Of a stretch of 64,000 nt of DNA, positions 35,737-44,376 are shown in pieces. This DNA is from Geminicoccaceae bacterium. Its GTDB lineage: Bacteria; Pseudomonadota; Alphaproteobacteria; Geminicoccales; Geminicoccaceae. The position numbers were made by a program, and so were the translations under genes. The notes under the pieces were generated by a model that saw only the letters and a list, made by a program, of their open reading frames with translations, did not search any database and was not told where the DNA came from. The stretch is taken from assembly GCA_028285265.1 (NCBI GenBank), contig JANQPX010000030.1, forward strand, positions 744,001 to 808,000, written 5' to 3'. Within the stretch, counting starts at the first letter, position 1, and each line of letters begins with the position of its first letter.

Positions 35737-36590
35737 TAGTTCGATTCCTCAATATTTACAGTTTCAGCCTCGCTGCCTCGCAGCACTAGTAGCCTGTTGG
35801 TTGGATGCTTCCCTGACCTTAAAACGGTCGAAACATCCCTGTCCCAGGTCGGGACATAGTCCGCCGGAACGGATGCCACGGCATCTTCATCATCTCGCGC
35901 GAGGCTGCGGAGGCTTAGGGAGAGCTTCCCAAGCTCAGTGACTAAGGCGACGCTCTCAGCCTGCCGCGGAGAGACCTCAAGTGTTGCCGTGCGAGCCTTT
36001 TCATGATGCTTACCTCGTTGGGGATCGTCGCCAGTTTCTACCCCCATGGCGATAATTCTAATGTTGGGAAGAACGGTCTCGCTGACCCGTCGGGTCGTAT
36101 CGCCGTCAAGCGTCTGTGTTAAAATCAAGTCGACGCGATCGCCTGGAAAGATAAGGCCAGAATTGCCTGAAGTTGCGTTGATTGGCACGGAAACGGCACG
36201 CATGCCTGGTGACAGGACGGCAGCGAGAAAGCCCCGGTCACCTGGCTTTACGACGCTGGCCGTTGTGATCGGCTGACCGGCAAAGAGGCCTCGCCGCACA
36301 ACAGAACCAACGATGTCATCTTTCTTCGTGCTCTGTTTCACAATGTAGTTGTCCGGAATATCGTCACTCGGCCAACGCTGCCACCGGATATCTTGTGGTT
36401 TAATAAAGTGCCCTGAAGGAACATTGATTTCTGCAACGAGTACTTCGCTCGTGTCTTCTTCGACTTCTTTTGGTGCTTGGATAATCGTGACAGGTCTTTG
36501 CTGATTGCTGATCCAACTTTGGGCATACATAGCTGTTACGCCAGCTACGACGAAAGCAAGAAGCAAGACAAGAATGCGGCGCGGACCCAT
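35736..36590 (-). CDS. cpaB: CpaB/RcpC, Flp pilus assembly protein
   Basis: A 284-residue bitopic periplasmic protein. An N-terminal helix (ILVLLLAFVVAGVTAMYA) is followed by a SAF-type domain with VLVAEINVPSGHFIKPQDIR, VVRRGLFAGQPITTASV and the RcpC region FLAAVLSPGMRAVSVPINA with SGLIFPGDRVDLILTQ. CpaB is thought to modulate the secretin channel. It lies 11 bases after cpaA and overlaps cpaC by one base. Confidence 0.93.
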   Translation of the reverse strand: MGPRRILVLLLAFVVAGVTAMYAQSWISNQQRPVTIIQAPKEVEEDTSEVLVAEINVPSGHFIKPQDIRWQRWPSDDIPDNYIVKQSTKKDDIVGSVVRRGLFAGQPITTASVVKPGDRGFLAAVLSPGMRAVSVPINATSGNSGLIFPGDRVDLILTQTLDGDTTRRVSETVLPNIRIIAMGVETGDDPQRGKHHEKARTATLEVSPRQAESVALVTELGKLSLSLRSLARDDEDAVASVPADYVPTWDRDVSTVLRSGKHPTNRLLVLRGSEAETVNIEESN

Positions 36591-36601
36591 GGTGGGGCTC
36601 C

Positions 36602-37153
36602 CTAAAGTTGCTGCAACGCGTAAATGATGGCAAACCCGCCGGCGGCGATCGCGACGCCGTAGGGAAGAGACCCAGCAGTTTCGGATTGGGTCAGATGACT
36701 AGACGGGGGACTTGAAGCCGTCGCCGTCAGGTCACAAAACTTGTTTCGGATAAAGCCGCAAATTGGAGCGTGAAACCAATCGAGTTGAGGCTTTGGAATC
36801 TGTCGAGTGATGAGTGTGAAGATTGCTAGACCACCGCCTGCAAGGCTCGTCACAAGCAAGAAGAGTGCGATATGGTCGGGGCCAGCCCAGAGGGCTAGAC
36901 CGGACATCAGCTTGACGTCACCGCCACCTAGGGCGTGGAAACTGAACGCTATGAAACCGGCACCGAACACCAGGCCGGCGACGATGCAGGCGCTAAGCCA
37001 GTCAATGGGGGTCGGGCTGACGATGACAAATATACCGTAGAGGACAGCAACGGCCGAGGTGAGCCAGTTCGGCAAACGGCGATACTCGATATCGGTCAAT
37101 GAACCTGCAACAAGAAGGCCGGCCAGGGCTGACAGACTGAGCGTGGTTAGCAT
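36602..37153 (-). CDS. cpaA: CpaA/TadV, Tad prepilin peptidase
   Basis: A 183-residue A24-family aspartic protease without the zinc-binding methylase loop, as usual for TadV. The catalytic aspartates lie in GSLTDIEYRRLPNWL and HALGGGDVKLMSGL. About six hydrophobic segments are visible. A 45-residue loop (about 120-160) before the last helix has two cysteines. It should process the two Flp pilins upstream and the TadE-like proteins. It is distinct from gspO (594-1343). Confidence 0.9.
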   Translation of the reverse strand: MLTTLSLSALAGLLVAGSLTDIEYRRLPNWLTSAVAVLYGIFVIVSPTPIDWLSACIVAGLVFGAGFIAFSFHALGGGDVKLMSGLALWAGPDHIALFLLVTSLAGGGLAIFTLITRQIPKPQLDWFHAPICGFIRNKFCDLTATASSPPSSHLTQSETAGSLPYGVAIAAGGFAIIYALQQL

Positions 37154-37235
37154 GATCTGGCCCGCTGGCCAGATGGCTGCTCATCAGACAATCGCAGTGA
37201 ATGGGAAAGGTCAGCACTCATGGCAGGGCATGTCA

Positions 37236-37448
37236 TCAGGAGAGGGCGTCGCTGAACGCGGCAAGAAGCTTTGGAAAGGGCAGTCCGAGCAAATTTTCTC
37301 GGAGTTGAACGAGTGTCACAATGATCACAGTGACCGCAAACGCCGCGATCAAACCGTATTCGATCGCTGTCGATCCCGCTTCCTGCAACCGAAAACGCGC
37401 CAAAACGTCGCGTAGTGTACGGCCTCGATTTCGACGTTTTGTGTCCAC
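37236..37448 (-). CDS. flp: Flp-family pilin (second copy)
   Basis: A 70-residue Flp/Fap prepilin. The leader is unusually long and basic (about 24 residues, many Arg), followed by EAGSTAIEYGLIAAFAVTVI, the Flp signal with Glu-Tyr at +5/+6 after the Gly cleavage site. The hydrophobic helix and a short tail complete it. It starts with GTG at 37448. It differs clearly from the first pilin (37579-37794) and may be a minor subunit. It lies upstream of cpaA. Confidence 0.85.
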   Translation of the reverse strand: MDTKRRNRGRTLRDVLARFRLQEAGSTAIEYGLIAAFAVTVIIVTLVQLRENLLGLPFPKLLAAFSDALS

Positions 37449-37517
37449 GGGAAACTCCTGACGAAGAAGCGATCGACAAGGAAGGGATGAGCTGGGTGAC
37501 CATGGAACTGGTCATGA

Positions 37518-37533
37518 CCGCTGACACCAGCGG
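37518..37533 (-). repeat. Hairpin between the two Flp pilin genes
   Basis: CCGCTG and CAGCGG form a perfect 6-bp stem with a four-base loop in the 130-base spacer after the first pilin gene. No T-run follows. A hairpin here could stabilise the abundant pilin mRNA or lower read-through into the assembly genes. The sequence shows only the fold. Confidence 0.35.
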
Positions 37534-37578
37534 CTCGTCTTGCCGCTGATGTCAATTTGGTCATCACACAACGACGGA

Positions 37579-37794
37579 TCAGCCGCCTGAGGTGGTACCG
37601 CCGGAGGTTCCGCCTGAGCTGCCGCCGGATGCGCCGCCAAGGCTGTCGGAAACCGTGGTGAAGGTGGTGTTCAGGTTATCGCCAAGAGTTCCTAGAATGG
37701 TAATGATGGCCACAGAAACTAGGGCGGCAATCAGTCCGTATTCAATGGCTGTCGCACCGCTTTCGTCTTCGAGAAGGTTTTTCAAGGTCTTCAT
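37579..37794 (-). CDS. flp: Flp-family pilin (first copy), Gly/Ser/Thr-rich tail
   Basis: A 71-residue Flp prepilin, probably the major fibre subunit since it heads the operon. The leader MKTLKNLLEDESG is followed by ATAIEYGLIAALVSVAIITI, with Glu-Tyr at +5/+6. After the helix comes NTTFTTVSDSL and an unusual flexible tail GGASGGSSGGTSGGTTSGG, which would be exposed on the fibre surface. ATG 37794 is preceded by AAGGGA at good spacing. Promoter-like sequence lies just upstream (37842-37870). Confidence 0.93.
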   Translation of the reverse strand: MKTLKNLLEDESGATAIEYGLIAALVSVAIITILGTLGDNLNTTFTTVSDSLGGASGGSSGGTSGGTTSGG

Positions 37795-37841
37795 GGAACG
37801 TTCCCTTATGCATTTTATGGTCGCCCTTGAAAACTGACGCA

Positions 37842-37870
37842 ATTATATTAACAAAAGATTTCGATTCATA
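37842..37870 (-). promoter_or_regulatory. Possible promoter of the flp/cpa/tad operon
   Basis: On the minus strand TATAAT (37842-37847) lies in an AT-rich stretch about 48 bases before the first pilin ATG. The -35 side is weak (TTATGA with an 18-base spacer). The -10 match and position are suggestive; an activator-dependent promoter would fit the weak -35 box. Confidence 0.35.
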
Positions 37871-38654
37871 ATTTTCTTGTACATTTATATTGCATTAACT
37901 ATTGCTGCATTCTTGTTTTGTTTCTTGGTTTCTATTAGGGGAATTTTTGCCAATCTTGTGTGGGCGAACGCCGTGATCGACGAACCTTTTCGTTTGCAAA
38001 AGAGTGCATTGGACAGCCCAATTTGATTGCACCAAGAGTGCTAGCAGGAACGCTTAAAGCCAATTCGAGGAGGGCAGAGAGTTCGACTCCATGCGTTGCC
38101 ATCGCTTGTGTTCCTATCATTGTCTTGCGTGTCACAACGTCAGGTTTGGCATCTCCAAGGTTCGATCCATGCCATGACGTCGGATTGAGCATTTCGGGAT
38201 TCTCTGCAGGTCAATGATGGTTCGTTCGCGATCTAGGGCGATTCGTCACCTTGGATCGTATCATGGGGCCACTCCAGCAGGACGTGCTCGAGCGGACTTG
38301 ATCAGGCCAGGAAGGAGCACCTCGGCGATCTTCCGCCGGGCTGATCACTCTCGACTGGTGTTTTGCGCGGTTTAAAAAATCGGCGCTTGCCATCGAGGGT
38401 ATGATGGAGCCTCATACGGTCGTCTCGAGCATCGTCTGAGAGCCCGATCTCAACAGCAACGTGCCGATCTTTGGTGTGTAGCAGCCTAGGTGGCCTCCGA
38501 TGCCTGCCGAATGATGTTCTGTGCGTCGACGACTCGAAAGAACTGTCGCATCTGCGTATTTCCAGGGAAGCCGGGGGCCCATAAAGTCTAGAGGAGATGA
38601 AGATCGGCTTCGTTCTCTTTTTGTCTGCGTTTCTTGACTGTGAAGGAGCAGGTG
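37871..38654. other. Divergent intergenic region, flp to mttB-like gene
   Basis: Almost 800 bases. The first 60-70 bases are strongly AT-rich and probably regulatory for the pilin operon. The rest has ordinary composition, with short frames on both strands that show no family features. It may be decayed coding sequence. GAGGAG at 38591-38596 is too far from any start to count as a ribosome site. Confidence 0.45.
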
Positions 38655-40217
38655 ATGGCGGATCTCAATGGGCGCCGGCGGGGTGGTAGGTCTGCGCGAC
38701 GAGCGGAACGCGCAAAGCCACTTGCAGACACGATTAGGCCTGTTTGGCCTGGTTTAGAGGGCGGGCGCTACAAGCCGCTGGCCGACGTTGACATCCCAAA
38801 AATTCACCATGCGGCCCTTGACGTGCTCGAACAAGTTGGTTTCGCCGACGCTATTCCTTCCTGCGTTGAGACGACCACAGCGAAGGGAGCGTTCATCAAT
38901 GAATATGGCCGTCTCTGCTTCCCACGTGCTTTGGTTGAAGACACAATCGCCAAAGCCGCGCGCCGCTTCCCCTTGGTGGGGCAGGATCCGAAGCACGATA
39001 TGGAGCCCTATGGCAAGAGGGTCTATTTTGGCACGGCTGGCGCTGCTGTACATATTGTCGATGCAGCGAGTGGAGGTTATCGCGAGTCGACCCTCGAAGA
39101 TCTCTATCGTATCGCGCGTCTGGTCGACAGCTTGGATCACATTCATTTCTTCCAGCGTTCTGTCATCGCGCGTGACATGACGGATCCGCGTGATCTTGAC
39201 ATCAACACCTGTTATGCCGCCATCAAGGGCACGTCAAAGCATGTCGGCACAGCGTTTACCGTGCCTCAGCATGTCGAAGAGGCCCTTGCGATGCTGCACT
39301 GTGTCGCTGGATCTGAGGCAGCCTGGCGCGCGAGACCTTTTGTCTCGATGTCGAATTGCTTTGTCGTGCCACCGATGAAGTTCGCAGCTGATGCCTGCCG
39401 ATGTCTGGAAGTGGGTGTGCAGGGTGGTATGCCTGTTCTGCTACTGGCAGCCGGGCAGGCGGGCGCGACCAGCCCGGCCTCGCTCGTCGGCGCTGTCGTG
39501 CAGCAAATTGCTGAAGTCTTGGGCGGCCTCGTTTATGTGAATTGCGTGAAGCCGGGCGCCCCAGCGATTTTCGGACCTTGGCCATTTGTATCCGATCTGA
39601 GAACCGGGGCAATGTCGGGTGGCTCTGGGGAACAAGCGCTTCTGATGGCGGCTTGTGCACAGATGGCCCATTATTATGACCTGACAGGCGGCGTCTGCGC
39701 TGGCATGACAGACAGCAAGGTCGCCGACGCCCAGTCTGGCTATGAGAAAGGTTACAACTATGCGCTCGTCGGGAATGCAGGTGCAAATCTCATCTACGAG
39801 GCTGCCGGCATGCATGCCAGCCTACTAGGCTTCTGTTTGGAGAGTCTCGTCATCGACAATGATGCGATTGGCGCTACGCTCCGAACGCTTCGAGGCTTAG
39901 AGCTGAGTGATGAAGCTCTTTCGGTCGAGGTTATCCGTGACGCCTGTATTGGCGGCCCTGGCCATTTTCTCGAGAGCAAACAGACTCTCGGCCTCATGCA
40001 AAGCGCATATGTCTATCCAACGGTCGGAGACAGGACGAGCCCCAAGGAATGGGAGGAACAGGGCTCGACCGACGTGTTACAAAAGGCGATCGCCAGAACG
40101 GCCGATATATTGGCAGCTCATCACCCGAACCATATCAATGCCGACCTAGACCAATCCATCCGTGAACGTTTCCCTATCAAGCTACCATCGAACTCTGCGC
40201 TGGATGGGACGGCGTGA
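38655..40217 (+). CDS. MttB-family methyltransferase, non-pyrrolysine
   Basis: A 520-residue member of the trimethylamine methyltransferase family (COG5598). Family features include YKPLADVDIPKIHHAALDVL at the N-terminus, YFGTAGAAVHIVDAASG and GGSGEQALLMAACAQMAHYY, followed by GMTDSKVADAQSGYEKGYNY. There is no in-frame amber codon, so it is not a pyrrolysine enzyme. Such homologues include glycine-betaine and other quaternary-amine methyltransferases that pass a methyl group to a corrinoid protein. No corrinoid protein or reductive activator is nearby, so the substrate stays open. ATG 38655 follows AAGGAG by six bases. It overlaps the next gene by four bases. Confidence 0.87.
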   Translation: MADLNGRRRGGRSARRAERAKPLADTIRPVWPGLEGGRYKPLADVDIPKIHHAALDVLEQVGFADAIPSCVETTTAKGAFINEYGRLCFPRALVEDTIAKAARRFPLVGQDPKHDMEPYGKRVYFGTAGAAVHIVDAASGGYRESTLEDLYRIARLVDSLDHIHFFQRSVIARDMTDPRDLDINTCYAAIKGTSKHVGTAFTVPQHVEEALAMLHCVAGSEAAWRARPFVSMSNCFVVPPMKFAADACRCLEVGVQGGMPVLLLAAGQAGATSPASLVGAVVQQIAEVLGGLVYVNCVKPGAPAIFGPWPFVSDLRTGAMSGGSGEQALLMAACAQMAHYYDLTGGVCAGMTDSKVADAQSGYEKGYNYALVGNAGANLIYEAAGMHASLLGFCLESLVIDNDAIGATLRTLRGLELSDEALSVEVIRDACIGGPGHFLESKQTLGLMQSAYVYPTVGDRTSPKEWEEQGSTDVLQKAIARTADILAAHHPNHINADLDQSIRERFPIKLPSNSALDGTA

Positions 40218-40717
40218 CAGACTTCAGGGTACGGACGGCGCAGGTCAGTGATGAAGCTGAGGTCACATTGCTGCTTGAAGAATCGTACGGCAAGCTATTG
40301 CCCGCCGCTTATGGTGCAGAGCCTACCAAAGACCTCCTGCCGGTCATCGCGAGAGCTAAACCTGAGCTTCTAGCATCGACAACATATTATGTGGCTGCAA
40401 ACGAGCAGGGGCACCTTGTCGGTGCTGGTGGTTGGACCAGAGAGAGGCCAGGCTCCGGCGAGGTTGAAGTCGGTGTCGGACATGTCCGCCATGTCGCGAC
40501 TCATCCGGATTGGACAGGGCGCGGTGTCGGCCGTGCCCTGATTGATCACATCGTGGGGCAAGCAAAGGCCAAGGGTGTTCAACGTCTCGAATGTTACGCC
40601 AGCCTTAATGCTGTCGATTTTTATGTTCGTCTCGGCTTTATGCAGCTGCGATCGATCGATATTGCCGTTGGCAGCGATGCCGTCATGCCTTCTCTTTTGA
40701 TGGAACGGATTCTTTGA
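40214..40717 (+). CDS. GNAT-family N-acetyltransferase
   Basis: A 167-residue acetyl-CoA-dependent acyltransferase. The GNAT fold is visible in VRTAQVSDEAEVTLLLEESY (first helix region), YVAANEQGHLVGAGGW (strands), the acetyl-CoA loop VRHVATHPDWTGRGVGRALI and FYVRLGFMQLRSIDI. It starts with GTG 40214, overlapping the mttB-like stop by four bases, and is followed by the phosphodiesterase gene with a near-overlap. The substrate is not deducible. Confidence 0.88.
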   Translation: MTDFRVRTAQVSDEAEVTLLLEESYGKLLPAAYGAEPTKDLLPVIARAKPELLASTTYYVAANEQGHLVGAGGWTRERPGSGEVEVGVGHVRHVATHPDWTGRGVGRALIDHIVGQAKAKGVQRLECYASLNAVDFYVRLGFMQLRSIDIAVGSDAVMPSLLMERIL

Positions 40718-40719
40718 GC

Positions 40720-41490
40720 ATGACCTTCGATCTCCCCCCGATCATCGGCCATCGTGGCTCAGCGGGCTTGGCGCCTGAGAATACACTTGCAGGCATTCGT
40801 CGTGCCCATGAGGAAGGAGCACGCTGGGTCGAGTTCGACGTCAAGCTGACATATGATGGTATCCCGATCTTGATGCATGACGATCGGCTCGACCGTACGA
40901 CGGACGGCAGCGGAAATGTTGCAACAATAACCTACGATGATCTCCAGAAACTCGATGCCGGGGCTTGGTTTGCGCCGTCGTTTGCTGGCGAACGGGTGCC
41001 GAGCCTGAAAGCAGCCTTGGATCTCTGCTTCGAGCTTGGCCTTGGCATCAATATGGAATTGAAACCTTGTCCCGGTCGAGCCAAGGAAACGGCCGACATA
41101 GCCCTGACGACGTTGGAGGATGTTTGGCCAAATCGTGCCAGCACGCCGCCCCCTTTGATTTCAAGTTTTGATAAGCGGGCATTGGCGGCAGCGGCGAGTT
41201 TGAGGCCTGACCTACCGCGTGGCTGCCTTGTAGGTCGAGTGCCGCTGACTTGGCGTACCGCCGTCGAGCGGTTCGGTTGTCGTACGCTCAATGTGAGCGA
41301 TCGCTGGATCCGCAAGGCGCATGTCGAAGCAGCACGCAAGCAAGGCATTCCTATTCTAGTTTATACGGTAAATGATCCCAATCGCGCGCGAGCCTTGCTG
41401 GAGATGGGGGTAACCTCGATCTTTACAGATCAGGTCGACGTCATGATGAGAACGTTGAGAGACGCGAACGGCGTTGAAAAAGTCAGTTAA
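40720..41490 (+). CDS. ugpQ: Glycerophosphodiester phosphodiesterase
   Basis: About 256 residues of the GDPD family, which hydrolyse glycerophosphodiesters such as glycerophosphocholine to glycerol-3-phosphate and an alcohol. Catalytic and metal residues appear in IIGHRGSAGLAPENTLAGI, WVEFDVKLTYDGIPILMHDD and the following RLDRTTDGSG, then NMELKPCPG. There is no signal peptide, so it is cytoplasmic like UgpQ. ATG 40720 is used; a TTG at 40714 would overlap the GNAT stop. With the MttB-like enzyme it might belong to quaternary-amine metabolism, which is inference. Confidence 0.9.
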   Translation: MTFDLPPIIGHRGSAGLAPENTLAGIRRAHEEGARWVEFDVKLTYDGIPILMHDDRLDRTTDGSGNVATITYDDLQKLDAGAWFAPSFAGERVPSLKAALDLCFELGLGINMELKPCPGRAKETADIALTTLEDVWPNRASTPPPLISSFDKRALAAAASLRPDLPRGCLVGRVPLTWRTAVERFGCRTLNVSDRWIRKAHVEAARKQGIPILVYTVNDPNRARALLEMGVTSIFTDQVDVMMRTLRDANGVEKVS

Positions 41491-41515
41491 CAGCGCTCAA
41501 GCCTCAGACAGGACC

Positions 41516-41544
41516 TTGACACCTCTGACGAGCTCAATTACCTC
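41516..41544 (+). promoter_or_regulatory. Possible promoter of tRNA-Asp
   Basis: A perfect -35 TTGACA (41516-41521) is followed by a 17-base spacer and TACCTC (41539-41544), a weak -10 match. The tRNA starts 18 bases after the -10 box. Weak -10 boxes are common in alphaproteobacteria. Confidence 0.45.
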
Positions 41545-41561
41545 ATCGTAACGCTTTGAAT

Positions 41562-41638
41562 GCGGGTGTAGCTCAGTTGGTTAGAGCGCTGGCCTGTCAC
41601 GCCAGAGGCCGCGGGTTCAAGTCCCGTCACTCGCGCCA
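41562..41638 (+). tRNA. tRNA-Asp (GUC)
   Basis: 77 bases, cloverleaf complete. The acceptor arm GCGGGTG pairs with CACTCGC with one G-T wobble. The D arm contains AGCTCAGTTGGTTAGAGC. The anticodon arm is CTGGC-CTGTCAC-GCCAG with anticodon GTC. The T arm is GCGGG-TTCAAGT-CCCGT. The 3' end is G plus encoded CCA. Confidence 0.97.
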
Positions 41639-41875
41639 ATTTCTGAAACCATTTGATCTATACGCCTCTGATTCCCCATGTGAGTACTCTTCAGAAGCGC
41701 AGACGCGGCGATGCAGCCGTCGGCTGGCGAGAATTAGCGCTGCCGTAGGTCGCTTTGTTGTTGTCTGATAGCTTTCGATAACCGTTGTTTGGGGCTATGG
41801 TTCAATTCGTTAGTTTGAGGTTGGGGACGTTGAGACCACCGGCGTCTCCTTAAAACAGGATTGGGGGAACGTCGA

Positions 41876-43075
41876 ATGCGGAGTTATTGGCCCTTGTTGC
41901 TGGTCGGCCTTTTGGTTGTGGCCCCAGTTGAGGTGCCGCTTAATGCAGCGGAAGAGAGCCCTTCCGAGCAGGCCAACAAAGGTACCGTCGGCATTATGAC
42001 GGGGGAGTTTGGTGGTTCCGACGTTCGCATCGCCGCTGATCTGACAGCAGTGCTTGATGAAGGTGACCTCCTTCGCGTGCTCTCACTCCTCGGACAGGGA
42101 TCCCTTAAGAATATTAATGACATGCTGTATCTGCGCGGCATTGATATGGCGATTGTCCAGGCGGATGTACTGTCCTTTATCAAACAGCAACAGCTGTATT
42201 CGCGTATCGACCAAAAGCTTAACTACGTCACGAAGCTTTATGGTGAAGAGCTTCATGTTCTCGCGCAGCGAAACATTGCGTCGATCGCCGACTTACAGGG
42301 CAGAAAAGTCAATTTTGTCAGTGACGCCAGTGGCAACTATGTCACCGGACAACTTCTTTTCGAGGCGTTTGGCGTCACAGTCGAGCCAGTTTTTGTTGAT
42401 ACGGCCTTAGCCATCGAACTGATGCGGAAGGGTGAAATCGATGCGACCGTACTGGTTACCGGCAAGCCAGCCGCTCCGATAAGGGCTGTTCGATCGCAGG
42501 ATAATCTGCACCTGTTGCCGGTGCCTACAGCCGAAATCTACGATCCCTATCGGCAAGTCGAACTTGTCGCGACTGACTACCCTAATCTGATCGAGCCCGG
42601 TGGATCGATAGAGACGATTGCCGTCGATTCCGTTTTGATGGTTTATAATTGGCAAAGTGATCATTGGCGCTATGCAAAAGTCGCTCGTTTCGTCGACGCT
42701 TTTCTCGGCCGCTTTGAGGAGTTTCTGCAGTCTCCACGAGATGCAAAATGGAGTGAAGTCGATCTCGGTGCAGACCTTGAGGGCTGGAGCCGGTTTCCAC
42801 CCGTTGAGAATTGGCTGAGGGACAATCCGGTGTCACGGTCGTCAGCTGTCGCTAACGCGCCTGCTTCTTCAGCGACGTCGAATCAAGAGACGGCTTTGGC
42901 ACAGAACCCCAGTCTTCGTCGCGACTTTCGCGAATTCTTGGATGAACAGACAACGCAAATCGATCCGGCGGCGTTGAATCAGTTAGACCGGCAAGAGTTG
43001 TTCGAGCGTTTTCTCATTTGGCAACGAGAGCGTGCTGTTCAGGGGCGGGGCCAAGCGAAGACGCCGACCTTCTAA
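41876..43075 (+). CDS. TAXI-family TRAP solute-binding protein, orphan
   Basis: A 399-residue exported protein. The signal peptide is SYWPLLLVGLLVVAPVEVPL. The TAXI-type binding fold has GTVGIMTGEFGGSDVRIAAD at its start, DMAIVQADVLSFIKQQQLY, GRKVNFVSDASGNYVTGQLL and EIDATVLVTGKPAAPIRAV. TAXI proteins normally feed a TRAP transporter with a fused 4TM/12TM permease; none is present here. The last 75 residues are an extra Ser/Ala-rich and charged tail. ATG 41876 follows a GGGGGA stretch. The next gene is also an orphan binding protein. Confidence 0.83.
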   Translation: MRSYWPLLLVGLLVVAPVEVPLNAAEESPSEQANKGTVGIMTGEFGGSDVRIAADLTAVLDEGDLLRVLSLLGQGSLKNINDMLYLRGIDMAIVQADVLSFIKQQQLYSRIDQKLNYVTKLYGEELHVLAQRNIASIADLQGRKVNFVSDASGNYVTGQLLFEAFGVTVEPVFVDTALAIELMRKGEIDATVLVTGKPAAPIRAVRSQDNLHLLPVPTAEIYDPYRQVELVATDYPNLIEPGGSIETIAVDSVLMVYNWQSDHWRYAKVARFVDAFLGRFEEFLQSPRDAKWSEVDLGADLEGWSRFPPVENWLRDNPVSRSSAVANAPASSATSNQETALAQNPSLRRDFREFLDEQTTQIDPAALNQLDRQELFERFLIWQRERAVQGRGQAKTPTF

Positions 43076-43287
43076 TCTGTTCACCTCAATAAGAGCCTCG
43101 TGCTGCGCGCAGCCCGAGAGCCGCTGGCGGTACCACGTCTGAAAGTGGTCTTTCATCGGGTGACGCCAGCCGTTGAGGGGGACAACCGGATTTGGCTAAG
43201 ATTCTTTACCGAGATGACGTCATGGATGACCGACGGGATCTCATACCAACAAGCAGTTAGACGGCTTTAGGGCAGAACGGAACGTCG

Positions 43288-44361
43288 ATGAATTGGGTGG
43301 AAGTCATGGTACAGAATAGGCCTGATGTCACATCAGTGAAGTCAGTGATTTCAAGGGTGTTGGCAGGCTCACTGTTAACGGCTGCTTTCGTCATGAGCGA
43401 GCCAGCTTCCGCCGCTGGACCGGACGGCTTTCCCGATCGGCCGATAACACTATTCGTGCCTTATGGTGAGGGTGGGGGATCAGACCAGCTTAGCCGTACG
43501 ATGGCGGAGAGCATTCAGGCGATCGAACCGATTGCGTTCGATGTGCAAAACCGACCAGGGCAGGCGGGTCAGAAGGTCATACCCGAGTTCATGGAGACTC
43601 CATCGGACGGATACACCGTCATTCAGCATATCGACGATGCGGTCTCTGCCTACGCTGCCGGCAGTATTCCGGAGAATCCGGCTGAAGACTGGATTCCACT
43701 CGCCATGGTGCAGATCACTTTTTCGCAGCTCTATATTCGCGGCGATGATCCACGGTTCAGCGATTGGAATAGCTTTCTCGACTATGCGCGAGCCAATCCC
43801 AATGAGCTCGTGATCGCGAATGTTTCCTATGATGGCTCGATGGAGCGGGTGAACATGCAGCGGCTCGAACGGGCCCTAGGATTTGAGGTTCGCCAGGTGA
43901 GCTTCGACAAACCTAAGGAGCGATATGAGGCACTCCTTTACGGTCGGGTCGATTTATTGTTCGAACAGCCGGGGGATGTGAGCAAATATCTGGACTCGTC
44001 GGAGATGAAGCCGATCCTGACATTCTTCTCGGAACGCCCAGACGCGTTTGCTGACGTGCCTACTCACCGTGATGTTGGGGCTGACTTTGACTCATTGCTT
44101 CGATTCCGCGGGTTTTATGTCAAGGACGGAACTGACCCCGACATCGTCAGCTATCTCGAAGATGTGTTCCGAGCAGGGTTCGAGAGTCAGGCATTTCAAG
44201 AGTTTAATCGCAAGAAATACATGCATTTGATCGACAGCTATCGTGATCGCGAAGAGTCGATTGGATTGATTGACGAGACCGTCACGCAGTATCAAGCGAC
44301 CTATCAAGACATGCTCTATGAAGTGCTGCAGGACTACATTAAAGAAGGCGGCGAATCCTAA
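43288..44361 (+). CDS. Bug/TctC-family solute-binding protein, orphan
   Basis: A 357-residue exported binding protein of the tripartite tricarboxylate family. The signal peptide region is VISRVLAGSLLTAAFVMSEP, ending ASA. The mature part has FPDRPITLFVPYGEGGGSDQ, the typical Bug N-terminus, then IAFDVQNRPGQAGQKVIPEF, ERYEALLYGRVDLLFEQPGD and a C-terminal helix pair. It lacks neighbouring TctA/TctB permease genes. Bug proteins often serve distant transporters or act as sensors. The start may be ATG 43288 or ATG 43306. Confidence 0.85.
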   Translation: MNWVEVMVQNRPDVTSVKSVISRVLAGSLLTAAFVMSEPASAAGPDGFPDRPITLFVPYGEGGGSDQLSRTMAESIQAIEPIAFDVQNRPGQAGQKVIPEFMETPSDGYTVIQHIDDAVSAYAAGSIPENPAEDWIPLAMVQITFSQLYIRGDDPRFSDWNSFLDYARANPNELVIANVSYDGSMERVNMQRLERALGFEVRQVSFDKPKERYEALLYGRVDLLFEQPGDVSKYLDSSEMKPILTFFSERPDAFADVPTHRDVGADFDSLLRFRGFYVKDGTDPDIVSYLEDVFRAGFESQAFQEFNRKKYMHLIDSYRDREESIGLIDETVTQYQATYQDMLYEVLQDYIKEGGES

Positions 44362-44376
44362 ACCAAAACGCCTCCA

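Noticed and set aside
38655..40217. Pyrrolysine-containing trimethylamine methyltransferase
   Set aside because: The frame has no internal amber codon and no pyl genes are nearby, so it is the non-pyrrolysine branch.
41556..41768. Small open frame starting with an NAGVAQLVRALACHARGRG-like peptide
   Set aside because: This is the well-known false translation of a tRNA gene; tRNA-Asp occupies 41562-41638.
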